From: Nectonema munidae
Taxonomy: Eukaryota > Nematomorpha > Nectonematoida > Nectonematidae
Length of the DNA stretch: 64,000 bases
Reading direction: 5' to 3'
NCBI GenBank assembly: GCA_030549495.1
Contig: JAUIRK010000106.1
Location: 1,135,001-1,199,000, forward strand
A program made the position numbers and the translations under genes. Below the pieces are notes generated by a model. The model ran no database searches and was not told the origin of the DNA. It was given only the letters and a program-made list of their open reading frames with translations. This document shows positions 21,661 to 36,000 of this stretch, in pieces. Numbering within the stretch: the stretch's first letter is position 1; the number at the start of each line of letters is the position of its first letter.

Positions 21661-22788
21661 GCCTTAAACAGGTATAGTTATTTCAAGCCATGAGATATTT
21701 GTGCAGTCTTTTTGGATGTCTTAATTTTCACGCGTTTTGGTTTGGCACTTCTCTTTAACCGGTTATCGACTACGGTCGACAAAATCTTCTGCTTTGCATT
21801 AGATATCGTCTGATTATTCTGGTCGTTAAAGGGTTAAATAACTTTAAAATGTTTAGGCTTGGTGTTCTTCGCAAAAGTTTATTTATGAACGATACGATAC
21901 GTCGTACGTCACACTTGCAAGTAGTTTATTAGGTCGTAGTGCATCATCAGATTCAGATATAAATTATGGGCATTTTATTGACCCACAGTTGTTATAAATT
22001 TAAAATGTCACACTTTAGATGAGCATCACATTTTTATGGATAGCTTTTTTGGGTGTTATCCGGAGAACAAAAACAGACAAGGCAAAAATGCTTTGTTAGT
22101 ATCTTTTGCAAATATAGTGAACGAATATAAGTTATTATAGATGGGTGGCGCTTTATCAGATTCTCGTCCAAGTAATTTTGGGAATAATGGTACTGGACTC
22201 CTCTAAATGAGGGTTTCCAAACTGTTTTTCGTGAAACTCTCGTGTGTCACAGAAAGTTTATAGTTGTTCGGCGAAAGCGTGTAATGCTGCATTGACATGT
22301 TAATCCAGCTTTACTATATTTTAAAATAATAATTAATGTATTTTTGTCATTTTTAAAATATTTCATTAATTATGTGTTATTACTTACTTTATAAAATAAG
22401 TATGGTGTTCCGTTAAAACTTTAGGATTTAAGAAGCGTTCCATCGCAGGAAAAGTTTGGGAGAGCCTACTGCATAAATTTGGGAAAAAACATCTCCATTT
22501 TTTAATTCATTCATTAAAGTTTTGAGAATGTGTGTGTGTGTGTTTATATTTTTTTTTACTCTAGCTACGTTATTGTTTTAAGTTTTTCTTAATTTCGTTA
22601 TTGTAGCAAAAAACGTAATTTAAAATAAATTTAAGAGTTTCTTCTCAACCTTTGTGCTTTATATTGAATTAAAATGACTTTCTCAACCATTTCTTCTGCA
22701 GCCAAAATTTTTTAACTAGTCGTATACACAAGTTAGGAAATCATAAAAATTATTCAATTTTAAAATAACATATTGCACAAAAAGTTGC

Positions 22789-22794
22789 TTTATT
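22789..22794 (-). promoter_or_regulatory. Poly(A) signal for the zinc-finger gene
   Basis: TTTATT on the plus strand is AATAAA on the minus strand, about 115 bases downstream of the stop codon at 22907. Confidence 0.45.
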
Positions 22795-22906
22795 TATGTG
22801 AAGATACAAGGTTTAATGTAATATACTTTTTAAATATAATATATAACATGCGGGTGATGAATGATCCCAATATATTGACTTATACTTGATATAATATATT
22901 CCTACT

Positions 22907-24047
22907 CTAATATTCGGTGTGCTTGTTATTTGAAAAAGTTCCAGATATGTTGTGAAGAGAGTTATCGGGATAAAGCATTAAGCTTACACCCACCTGCTCA
23001 TCATCATTACTGACGCCATTTTCTGAAAACTCTACTTGAGAAAGAAGAGAGGAAACGGAATAAGTTATTGAATTATTATGGCTTCTATTGCAACTCTTTC
23101 TGTTCTCACTGGCGTCTTCACACATGCCGAAATTGTGATTATCCTTTTCTTCGTGGTGTGGGTGGTCAGTGAAGGTGACGTCATCTGCTTTCTCACTCTT
23201 GCCCTTGTTGCAAGCGTACGCGTGGTGTCCACTTATTCCAGTAAAGACGTTATCAACTAGAACAAAATTTTGGGCATCACACTTCTTCTTTCCATCGCTA
23301 ATCCTTACCATGCCTTCATCGCTGTTGACAAGTTTTTTGAAAGTCTCGCCACCGTCCATCAAGATAATACTTTCAGTGTTCACGTCATCCGACATTTGGT
23401 TTGGAGCGCTACTGACAGAGCCTTCTTTCTTAATAAGGTAATTAAACTGGGGCGTGTTGATTAGTGGATTCGAGCTACTAGAAGAAAACATAATCTCTTG
23501 ACTGTCATCGAACAGGATTTTAGTGTTGGGGTTGTGGTGAACGGAAGTAGGCAAGAGAAGAACATCCACGTCTTTCACATCATCTTCTGTATTATCATCT
23601 GGTGTTTTGTTATTCTTGGCATTTAAACTTTTGCAAGCATTGATTAAATATTGCAAATTTTGACTGATCACGTGATTGTCATTCAAAGTGGGAGCTGCGT
23701 TTAATTGTTTTAAAAAGTCATTAATACCAACTGGCCACTCTAATCGCGGATTTGAAAGATTATGGACTTTTTCTAAGTGCTCCTTTAAGTACTTTTGGTG
23801 CTTGAACGAGTACAAACATTTCCAGCATTGCCAAAAACACGTGTCAAGGTGGGCAAGAAGATGCACTTTGAGAGATGCCCATGTTTTAGTACGAAAATTG
23901 CAGATAGAACAAAAGAATTTGCGAGTGATAGAGTCGTCTTTATGTCGATCGCGTACATGGTGAAACATGCCAACTCGAGTTTTCGAGCGATAAAAACACT
24001 CTGGACACTGAAAAGGACGTTGTGAGCTATGCTGTTCTAAATGGCGT
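22907..24047 (-). CDS. Zinc-finger gene, exon 7 (last)
   Basis: The acceptor TATTTTAG precedes 24047. The first base completes a Val codon, then RHLEQH closes the split finger. Three more fingers follow (FQCPECFYRSKTRVGMFHH, FFCSICNFRTKTW..., FWQCWKCLYSFKHQKYLKEH), then a long acidic/Ser/Asn-rich tail ending at TAG 22907-22909. The plus-strand frames here are shadows. Confidence 0.92.
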
Positions 24048-27000
24048 CTAAAATAGATGAATGAATGAATTTTATAACTTTCAACAAAATAATAAACGAT
24101 TCTTAATATAAAGTTAGAATCAATATTATAAAAGTAATTTATCGCATACGCTCACCCACAAACTAAGCGACCCAACTTACGCAATAAACGGCCTGATTAA
24201 TTTTAAGCCTCACGAACCACGGGTGGGTAAAATACACTTGCGAAATACAAATTTAATGCCTTTGTATTGTATAATCAATCAGGAAGAAAAGTATTCGCAT
24301 ATGATGTGTATTCTTTATCTCGTCTTCTGAGCCATTTGCTTTGTTCGATACTCTTATCCAAAAGTTGAATGTGCAATTACTTTTACAATTGAAGATACGT
24401 AAAGTGAAAAAAGTGTCTGTTTATATTTTTGCATAATTTTATCGTTTTTTTCTATGTGTTTCTCTGGAATCTGGATTGTATCTGATTTATAAATAAACTA
24501 TGCATTTAATCTACTAGTACTACTGAGTGCATGACTGCACTTTTGAGAGGCAGCGCAAATCACCCAATTTGTTTCCAATCACTCATGTTGAACACTCCTA
24601 AAATATTAGAATCCCTGTTTTAGAATTTTAACATGTACACAACATTAACATGTACGCCACAAATAGATCCTCCATTTCCAAAGTACTCCTACATATCTAA
24701 TAAACAAACACTTCTTAAGCTAAACACTTTGTATGATTCAGACAAACAAGCTTATCCTGCTAATGTTGTAAAATTAATGTTATTCAATTTGCGAATTCTT
24801 TCTTGATTCCTTGTCTGATGAATATGAGTCCTTATTCAACAAACAATCGTTTGTAAGTTCGTTCATATACCGGAACATGAAGGAAATTTTTAAATGCATG
24901 ATGAACAGTCTTTTCCGTTTTCAAATCAAAATCAAGTAAGCTCAAAACGGTTACTTAGCTTTTATCTAGTGTAGCTCTATAATTACCAAAAAATTTGCCA
25001 CACTCAAGTTCTCAAACAACTAAAAAATGGGATCTCTTCTTCAGCTTGTCTAATGTTTTAAGATAAGTTATTAGGAGCAACTAAACGAACTGACTTTTGA
25101 CGTCAGATTTGCCCATATCAGGTCAAATTGATCGCATACGCCTACGACAAGCCCAAACATTAACTCACCCAAGGACAACATGCCAGCACACTTAAACACC
25201 TTACACAAATGTCTCGATGAAAATAATTTAAAAGGCAGGACAACACTAACACCTCTACATTTATAGCCACACCCATGTAAGTTAAAGGATTTATTAGAAG
25301 GAAAAGTCGCGGTAACGTTTAAAACAAACAAAAATTAGAAGCAGCGCCTGAGGACGTGAATTTTTATGGCTAATAGCGGACTTTCTTTTCAATGACATTT
25401 TTAAAAAAGGCGCTTTTCATTTTTTCATCTAAACTGCTGGGAGAGTTTTACCAATTTTCTAAACACTAACAAACCATAGCGAGATGATCACTCAGTTAAT
25501 CAGTAATAAGATAGCGAAATGTAAGAGCCAGCAATTACAAATATAAATCTAATAAAAATAAAATTCGCTATCTTTTAGGAGATTAGATAAGCAAGCTTTG
25601 CAGAAGGAATCCGTGTTCTTGGGGTTTAAACAAACAAAGTAAAGGCATACACATAGGCTGTTTCACGTGGGGTGGTGTAGTTGCATAGGTCACACGAATA
25701 CAGAGATTTTGCGATAACTGTAGGCTGAGAAAGGGAGTTGCGGCCTAAGCCACTGATCGCGTTCAAGGAAAGGTGCACGTTCCTTTTCTCGGTTTTAGCC
25801 GAAGCGATGATTTCGTCGAATTCGCGAAGAACGTGCGTCAGTTGAGGAGGCTTTAGAATGACGACTTTTTCTACGGCGTGAACCTTTCTCAAGTGTTTTC
25901 GCAATGGCGTATCGCCCTTAGATGAGTAACTGCAGTGCTGACACTTAAACAATTGTCCTGTCAATACACGAAATATAGGATTAGTATTACTGTAAATATT
26001 ATATACATTATACACACATATATTAGTAGTCGATCCACGCGACACAAAGGCCCTTACAAGCCTATGTGGTGTCTCAGAGCAAAACTTTCAGTGACCTCCA
26101 AGTGACTGCAACTGTTTTGTTCAGTACATGCGTTCATTTGAAGTTTTTATAAATAAAGAAATTCTAAAATATAATTTTTTAACCCTTTGAGGATTTGCGT
26201 GACAAGAGTGTGTAAAGAAATAATAAACATTTGCTTAAAATATATAAAATTTCATTTAAAAAAGCAAGCAATTAGTCTTTAAAATTCGGATCTTAAAATG
26301 GTTAAAGAATATTTTCACAAAATGAATGAAAAGTTTCAGATTATACAATTACATCAATATTTTTTGATTTTTACTTTGAGCAAAGTCTGACAGCTTTAAA
26401 ATCAATTTTCATCAAATTTGATAATCATTTTTAAGAGTTTGTTCTCAATTCTATTAGCACTGAGTTACAAATTTTGACGATTTTTGTTTCATTATAAATT
26501 TTAGCGTTTCTTTATGATGTTTGATGCGCTAATTTATGTCCTTAATTTTATAGAAAAAATTAGAAAAACACATTTTGTATTATTGCTTACAAAACTAAAA
26601 ACCCTGATGGATATTACGTCTCAAGGGCGAATCTATAAGTAAATTTACCGCGAGATGATATTTTTTCTGAAATTAACTTTTAATGCATAACAATCGATAT
26701 ATTTATGGGATTATTTTAAGTTTAACTAATTTTGAACAAAAACACAATAGGCACTTTGGCTTGAGAGCTTGAAAAAACTTCTACCTGCTTCTGCATAGAT
26801 TTTGCATCACCTCGTGAGTCACAAATGTTAATACGAGGCTACGTTCAATGTGAAATGAGAAGGAGCGAGAGAAGAATTTTCGCTAGAGACAAGAGAACCG
26901 TACTTTACATTTTTGGGAGACCAGGCTGAAGAGATGTCTTTTCTGGCCATTCACTAGGTAGTCAAGCCCTTGTTAGTCTGGAAAATGAAGCTTTTGTTTT

Positions 27001-30000
27001 AGGCTTATATCTTTCTTTCCGTTCTAGTCATCATTGTGATTCCACATCTCAATATCAGATGTAGATATTGTAATTGGCAACTCATCGCCGTATGAAACTG
27101 GAGAGATCCAGGGTGAAATGTTTTCATAATTCGGTTTTTGTACAAAAATGAATCAAGCATGTAAAAATAGAAATCATTCAAGTGGTTTTTGACTTTAGTC
27201 AAATTCGAGGAGTTGTGAATGGCATCCATTTTCATTTTGCAGTAACTTATCCTCGTAGAGTTGACCGACAAGAAGCATAGATTTACATGAGGAACCAACA
27301 TCTTATCCTTATTTTTGATTTACACACCAAAACATTCTTCACATGCAATTCAATATTTAGAGGCACTTAAAATGTTGTATTTTGCTTGCTTTGAGCCAAT
27401 ATATGCCATGTCTTTTAGACATTTTCAATATAATTACTGGAACAAATAAAAAATTATATAATCTTAAAAAATGGAAACGTAGGTGAACGTCCTAAAAAAC
27501 ACAATTCTTGCTCAAAAATTAATCAAAAATGATAAAATATCGATGTTAGAAAAAAACATTACCACCGCATTCCGTAGACTCAATTTACACAAGAAAGTGA
27601 CAAAAATAGATTGAAACTATGCATGAACACAGCGGTGATTTCAGAAAATTATTTTTTAAAAGGTAACTCGCATTACATTGAATTTTTAATATATTTCTAT
27701 TTACAAAAATAACTATTTCAAATAAACTGAAAAGCAAAATATAAGAAAGATCAATACTTCATTTTAAGAAATGGAGGCTATGGCCAATTGCCCAATCCTC
27801 TTCCCCTGAATACGCCACTGTATGAATATATATGTGTGTATAACTAATAATTATATATTTTTATATTTGTCGCCCTGGGAGATATCCCCCCCCCCCCCTT
27901 CTAAGACCCACACTACCACCTACGTGAGAGTTTTGAGTGAGATGCGTAATTCGTTGAGTTTATATTGGCAAAACAAAAAACTACTCCATAAAATTCAAAT
28001 TCAGATGGATATGAATTATTCAACCAATTGGGACAATTTGAAAAGTGGAATGCATACGTTGTTAAGTGTGAAAAATACCTGGTATGTGTGTGAGCATGTG
28101 GTTTTTGAGGAAACGCTTCTTCTTGGTGACAAAGGGACAGCGTGGGCATGCGAACGTGTTGATCAAGCTTTCATCAACGTGCATGTTGCGAATGTGATCC
28201 TTTAAAGTTTCTCTTGTTTTGGCGCGATAATGACAGTAGTCGCACTGAAAGGGCCGATCTAGGCTGTGAAGCTCCAAATGATTACTTAAATTAAATTCGC
28301 CAATGCAAACATCCAATTGAAATAAACACACGAAACTAGAAAAATATTTTACCTATATATATTAAATGATTTAAAGTTTGAATCACATATGTATATTTCG
28401 CTGGCAACAACCGGCCCGAAAGCAAGTGAATTTGACCATCTTAACAAATGTTATTGCTCGCCTGGCTAATTTTGTTTTCAAATCAACAATGCGCAATGAA
28501 CGCGTTCCTTGTATGTAGATTGTAGACTTTTCAAAAAATTTAAGAAAAAACTATCATTATTTGATAATAAGATGTCTTATGAATATTTCCATTATATAAC
28601 TTGAAAGATAGTAAAAATAAAATTGAAAATTTATTGAAAAGACACTTTGAAAACTTTATTCATCCAAACATTTTCTACACGAATGTCTTTATCAAGGATA
28701 TAAATTATAAATGCGAATCTCGAAATAAGTAAAAAGCAAATAAACGTTTGTTGTGAAGAGCAGTTAGTTCAAAATGGTAAAAATAATCATTGGCACCCTT
28801 TTCAACAATCACCTTCGCACTAACCTTTAATTTGCCCTTCTATTCATTTCATGATTCCCCTTTTATAATTTATAAATCCTTGATACGGGCATTCGAGGCG
28901 AAAACGTTTGGGTAAATAAGGTTTTCAAAGTGTACTCTTAATAATTTTCCAAATTTATTTTATTTTCAAAAACTATCATTGTTTTGTTTTTTACCCGAAT
29001 GTATATATTATGAAAATAAATCTTTTTTAAATATATTTTTCATTATTTGAGGCACATGGGAAATGTTTTAAAGTGTCAAATCTGATTTTTCATATTTTTC
29101 AAGTAAATAGTCAAGTCTACAATTTAGGATATATTCTTTTTATCAGATGGAAAACATATTTATTAAATTTTTTGCTTCACTTATTTTTTATTTTGTTGAT
29201 TTTTGATGGTGACTATCCCTAATTGTTGTTTCAATGTTGAAAAGTGGCACACTGTCATAAAACGGTGCATACCCATGAATATTAGTATCTATTCTCAATC
29301 TATTGAGAGAAATTAATAATATAAAAAAGATATATAGAAAATTCAATCATTCATTCGTCTATTTTTGTAAGAAAGAATAGGCAGTATTAGGTGTGATGAA
29401 AACTCTACTCTAATTCGCCAAAAAACCTGAAAAGCTTAAAAGATAACGTGGCGAAACGTCATCATTATCATTCCATTTAAACGGCCTTGAATAGTCCCAG
29501 CCGGATCATCGGCTAAGACAAATAACGAGGATGAGTCAAGCTACCTTAATTTTCTGCCTTCAGTACCACCTGTCTTTTTCATCACCTAATCTAAGACCTA
29601 AACTTTCCATATCTTTCTCTACGTTTTCCATACACGTTAATTTGGGTCTACCTTTAACCCTTTTACCATAATTTAATTCTTAACTCTGAATAGTTAATTA
29701 TTTTTCAGGTACTTCCTGTTGAACTTTTCGTTAATAGTTAAAAGTTCTCAATAGAGGTCAAAAGATGGTTTGTTTTTACCTGGGAACAAAATTCTTGAAA
29801 AAGTTATAGTATAAATTGAGATGTTAAAAAATTATTTGGCATTATGTAAATTCAGATTCGCTAAATTAGTTATACTTGCATATTCTATTCATACTACGAA
29901 TTTACAGAGTGGTAGGCAGTGTTCCCTCTATATTTTTGAACATCTGGGCTTAAAACCTTTTACATATTTCAAATAGCCACTCTCCCTAAATATTTAAATA

Positions 30001-33000
30001 ATATAACATTTTTAATACACACTTCCAAAAAATATAGCAAATAAGCACCGGTATGGTGAAATTTGATATATATTTTTAACGGCGATTATAAGAAATTGAG
30101 GTTCAGTGTAGATTTATCGAACGATAAATTGATTGACAAATAGTTCTTGCATTTTTATATATTTTTACTTAAATTTATAACATTTAAAACTTATTTGTTT
30201 TATTTTATAATTTTTTTTTCAAAAAAAATAATTTTTTTAACTTTATCTTGCGCAAAATTTAACTTGTTTTTAATGACATAGAAATTTTGTGTATTTAACA
30301 GATAGTGCTTTACCCCGCCTCGGTCTTTTGTCTCCGTTCGGCGCTTTTTCCCCAATCTATATGAATAAAATTGCAAAAAATCCTTCTATTTGAGAAAACA
30401 AATTACGAGAACTGTTCTTTTTATACATTCCTAAGGAGCCTTTGAGCAGAATAATTCAACAATTTTTCTACTTGATAATGAAACTGAGAAAAGTTTGATT
30501 TAACGCCATCTCAACTTTTTTGATCAAAGCAAACTTTACAACTAAGAACCAAATTGTGTTGATAAATAATCCAGCACTAAAGTCTTCTACTACTGCCTTG
30601 GTAATCCAACGAGCCTAGCCACACCCGTCTACCCTACACGACTCTTTACTACTTTATACATTATACCTCGTATGTAAAATGGGAAGTGCGAGTTGTTTCA
30701 TAGGAAATCAGAGAAACAGTTCCGAGGACAGCAACACACGCGCAATACAGTCGGGTTCAAATCCAGTGAGGCCCAGAGTCGGGTTCAACCAGTTGGGCAC
30801 ATACAGAGTCGTGGTTCAACCATGTTGAGGCCATACAGAGTCGGGTTCAAACCAGTTGGGCACATACAGAGTCGTGGTTCAAACCAGTTGAGGCACATAC
30901 AGAGATCGTGGTTCAAACCATGTTGAGGCACATACAGAGTCGGGTTCAAATCCTGTTGAGGCACATACAGAGTCGGGTTCAACCAGTTGGGCACATACAG
31001 GTCGTGGTTCAAACCTGTTGAGGCCATCTTTTCTCAGGTTATTTCTCGATACCTAGTGTACGTAGAATCATACTGTAATTGCATCGCTAGTGCTTCTATG
31101 TCTTACTACCACTATCTATGATGTTGATAAAATTTGTAGTATAAATAAATTTATATCAGTATTCAATATTTACTTTTTTTTTTTTGTTGGTGTTTTCCAA
31201 AGGTGTTGTTTGGTTCTAGAAAAGAGAGCCATTTTAATGCTTTTACTCAGAGTGAAGTTTTTTTCCTTCATTTTCCGTTTAGCTTGATCAAAATAGGTAA
31301 ATTAGAGGAAAAAAAATAAAAACTTTTAGTATGTATGGAGGTAAAAAAATTCTTTATTTTCTTTTCTTTTTTAGTTTATTGGTTGTATTAGGAGTAAGTA
31401 TAAAAAAAAAAAATTTAATATTTTTGTATATATATCCATTTGTTGTTTGTTTTCCTTCTGTTATTATTGTTGAGTATTATTGTTTCAAATTGTGTTTATA
31501 TTTATTTATTTTTTTTTCTCGTTAAGTTTCATTTTGGTTTTTTGGCTTTTGTAATTCCTCTCTTTTTTTTTTTTTTTTTTTTATTGTTTTTTACTAACTT
31601 ACAAAGATTTAAGTTTTAAATTTTGTATAAATAGTTTTAAAAAGTATTCGAAGAATCTTATTCGTTTCTTCCTCCTCCTACTCTCCCTATCTTCTTTTTT
31701 TTTTTTTTTATGAAGTTTGTTCTCAAACATTTATCGTTGGGCCTATTCTTAAGGTCGCCCCAAAATAATACAAAAGCATATATCCAGGTAAAGTTATGAA
31801 GCCGTTCATATTCAAACTTTTATTTGATGTGAATTTGTTTATATATCTATGAAAGAAGAAAACTAAAAACAACTTCGAGTAAGTTTTGCTTAAATATTCT
31901 TTATTTTAAATATCGAAACATTTTTTCAGTCGAAAATAAACATCAGGTTGTTGTTATAAGAATTTTAAATTCATTTCTCTCGCTTTTAGCTTACTTTATA
32001 TTGGAAGTGGAGAAGTTGCTTTGTGTTTGTTTTCTAATTTTGGAATTCCATTTCTAAGAGCATGGGAAGGGAATTTACCTTCTCTTTTCTTTGATGAAAA
32101 AAAGAGATATTGGAGATAAATTGAGTCAGAAAGACAGTCCTTCTGTTTTCCAAAGTACGGCCTCATTCATGTAACAAAGATGAGCAACTTATCAGTAAAG
32201 GAAAGTGCAGTTGAAAATATATGATCCTAAGAAACTGGCTACGTCTAAAATGTTATCATATAAATGATGCGATATTTTTTATATGCAACTCTATATCCTA
32301 GTATGGGAAATTCACATTTTTCAGCTTAATATTTCAAAAGACTATACAAGAAAGTTCCATCTGGTTGTGGGTTTTTACTACATTTTTACCACGAGTGTGT
32401 CTGCCATAGAGATATATCCTTTGTGGCTAATGGGAAAGATTTGTTCCTACATTTTTAGCCTAACCACTTGAAAGGGTCGGAATGTGAAAGTCGGTTATTT
32501 ATTCTGAATATTTCCTTTCTGACATAAAAAAAATTAATAACTTAAAGTCGTGACTCTTGTCATCTCAACAAAAACATAAAAATATGCTAGCACTAAAAAA
32601 AGTTTGTCTGCTACAAAAATACAAATCGGGAGTTGATGTCGATAAAATGATCAGAAGCTATGATCAAAGAAGCATGTAGAAGATGGTCTAGCTACTTTTT
32701 GACTACTTAGACATAGTTGTTTGAACATGGGTTGTTGCAAGATAAACTCTCCTCAATGTTCCGAGTTCGAAGCAAAGTGGAGTAAAGTTTTTTAAAGAAA
32801 CTGTCTTTCTTTTGGCAGAAGAGTGTATGAAGGTAAGATAACATTTCTGAATTGCCAATCAAGTTAAGTACCTACTGTCTGTTTATGGTTTTTCGAAAGC
32901 TGGAAGAAGAAAAAAACTTCAAAAAGGTGTCTGCTCTGTTTGTCTTTCTAAAAAAAAAAAAAAAAAAAAATGTTCCATGTGCTCGAATTTTGTTTGTAAG

Positions 33001-36000
33001 ATTCATTCTAAAACTGCTTGCCCTAATTGTGTATAAACTTTGATTTCTTATAATATTTTTTTTTGCCATTTTAAGTTTAACGCCATCTATAAATAATTTA
33101 TTTTTCAAGGTACAAAAATGAGAAAAAATGAAAATTCACAGAGCTTTTTAGGTAATGTTAAATTTTTTTCTTTCCAGTGCCTTAAGAAGCATTTTTTATA
33201 AGTTTAGATACTATTTTTATTGAACTTTCCCATTGAAAGTTTTCCGATAATAATCTTGTAAACACTTTTGCGGAAAAAATACATAGAGTCCGTAGTGCGA
33301 GGGTTAAACATGATTTAAAATTCTCTTGAAAAATTACTTCAAGCTTGCGTGTCAATTATTTTGCAAAATATATGGAAGCGCTTGGAAAGCTATCAAGTTA
33401 CAAAATTTGGTTTTGTAATAATAAAATTTGTCCTCAATGCTTCACTAAGAAATGAATTCTTTATTTTAAAACATTATAAAAATAGAACTTTATACTAAAG
33501 AATTTGCTTATAACTTTGTAAATATAAAGATGAAGGACTTTTATGTTATTTAAGTTTACTTTTGATTCTTATATTGAATTTCTTTATTTTCGAAAAATCA
33601 ATCAAAACTCCTCTGCAAGAATACAAGCGTTTCCTCACTTTTCCAAAGGATCAACGAAAAAGACAGATCTCGTTATTACCTAGCTTTAACTAGCTCCACG
33701 CAGAGATTTCTCTACGAAAAGGCTTCTACCACAACAACCCAGATTCGGTTCAATCACATCTATCGGAGAAAATAATGTAAAGTCGACTGAATTTATTGTT
33801 GTTCTCATTTTTTAAGAGACGGAGCTTAATCTTCAAAAACTTACGGTGCAATCAAGGGATCAAGTGTTGTGTGTAAAACTTACATTATTGTTACCGAATA
33901 GGTTTAAAAATAGAATCCAACGAGAAATGGAGCTCCGATTTATTGTTAGAATGCAAAAGATTCTACTAGAATAGAGCCTAAGTCCCAAATTTATTAAATC
34001 AAGTGCTATTTTTCCCTAAACAATCCATTCTAAGCGATAACAACTTACTACGTTCTATTTTATCGAAATGCTGTGCTCTTGCATCACATTTTTGTTTGTA
34101 CCTTTTTTATGTTTTGGAGAACTTGGAATTGATAAATATTTACAACAGCAGCTTCGTCCTATCAGATGCTTGTTAACGATCCTGAAATAATTCGGATGAT
34201 TTGATAGCCTCCTGTTTTCATAATCGATGAAAACAACTGAAAATGTTCTACAACGAAATGAATCAATACATACGTTATTAACACTTATATTGATTTATCA
34301 TTAAAACTTGGTATTCAAAGTATATAAAATATTTAGCAATAAGATGGACTGCAATTCACAGAGATCAATGCATACTATTGTTGAGAATAATGAAGTCCGC
34401 GTTTACCCAAGTTCAAAGCATTTTTAAAGCACGCATGAATTACTTCGAGTTAAACGAAGAAGTTAACATGTCTGAAATACGGGTGGGACTGTGACAGCGA
34501 CTCGACTTAGAGTTAAGCGGAATTTCGACTTATCCGACTTTGAGTAATGGTAAGAAATTAAATGCTACTTTAAAACTCTTTGAGTGTGCGTGGCAAATTC
34601 ACAAATGTTGCACTTGAATTTCTTGGTATGTACTCGCTTGTAATGCTGTTTAAGCAAATCTTCACTGGTAAATTGAGGCTTGCTTGAGCACAAGGTGCAT
34701 TCTACTGACCTATTTAGATGATTCTAAAAAACAAAAAATATATTATCTTTATGAAATTGGGATATTGTATATATAGTAACGACAGTAATAATAACAAAAT
34801 TAAATCAAAATTGTTATCAGACAAGGGTTAACGTCGTGTTTGCCAACAGGGGCCATTTTTAAATGTAATTTCTAAAAAAAGATTTGAACTTCAGATCCAT
34901 AAGATGATATGAGTAAACATTCATTGTGTGAATACAAGTAATGCACTAGAAAGACAATCTTTCTCAATGCTATCGTATAATGGATATTCTAAAAGTTATT
35001 TTAGAAAAAATTTTTAACAAATCGCCAGTAGACCGCCTCTTCAGGTCCACAATCACATGTAACAATTTGTCAAAATCTAGGAGTGTTTTCTAGTCACACT
35101 AATAAGGATTAAGGATGTAGAGAAGATTCAGCAGTATATGAGTGATAGGCAACATCTGCTACCTTCGAAAAATAGGCAGCAAGCGGGACACTTTCATAAC
35201 AGCCAGTAGGTAGTAAATCGTTTTCTAATGTTTTATCATCGTATTCGCTTTACGCTTTCCTTCACTCTTTAGTTTTATGCTTCTTAGAGGTCCATTTTTC
35301 CCATCCTTCAGGAGAATAAGAGATGGAATTTTTCGCGATCTTACAATCAGGGCTGTTGAGTCGGAGGCAAAATATCTGACCCCGACTTCACGTAACTAAC
35401 AAAAATCCCACTCCAAAATACTTTCAATTTTATGCAATCACATTCGATATATAGTACAGTTCATTTGAGCAGCCTAAAATTTATTCAAAAAATGTTGAAA
35501 ATAATTGGTTCAATTTTGGCGTAATTCAATGCCTTAAAAGGGGAAAAAATATTCAAAATTTTATCCAATCAAATGAAGGAGTTAGCGTAGCCCTACCGTG
35601 ACGAAAAAGAATATAATAATATACAGTGAACCCTCGGTGTACGAATACCTCGATCTAAGGACAATTCGGTTTACAAACTTTTTTATCAATCAAATTTAAC
35701 ACAGATAACGAACTTTTATCAAATAACGCACTCAAAAAATATAAATTACATATTTTCTTGACAATATAAAAGTTGATATAAAATCAATAAATTTTTTGAT
35801 TCTTTTTTGTTCTTCTTTTAGCCAAGTTTCTTATGGCTTACAGTGTTAAAAATAAAATTAAAAGTGGTAGAAATCTCATAAGCAGTACTACTGTCGAAAG
35901 AAGGAAATAATAAGATATGAAAATGATACTGCTATTTCTGATATTGCAAAGCAGTATACTAAAGCAAAATCAGCAATACACACTATTCTAAAAAAAGAAA

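Larger units (their letters stand above)
20927..22906. other. Downstream flank of the zinc-finger gene
   Basis: No coding gene. It contains a two-copy diverged tandem duplication (21340-21660) and a (GT)n run near 22526-22540. Confidence 0.4.

Noticed and set aside
23078-24025. Plus-strand frames over zinc-finger exon 7
   Set aside because: They mirror the real minus-strand exon and show no motif.
27005-27301. Independent 98-codon minus-strand gene
   Set aside because: The sequence aligns with transposon copy 2 and carries decayed pieces of the same protein, so it is part of CACT-element copy 1.
30693-31027. Protein-coding frames with repeated HIQSRGS / YVPNWLNPT motifs
   Set aside because: They are translations of the minisatellite on either strand; the units vary in length and break any fixed frame.
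30751-31027. CRISPR-like array
   Set aside because: The units are contiguous without unique spacers and the genome is animal; this is a minisatellite.
31090-33108. Small Phe/Lys-rich frames
   Set aside because: Low-complexity translations of poly-T and poly-A tracts.
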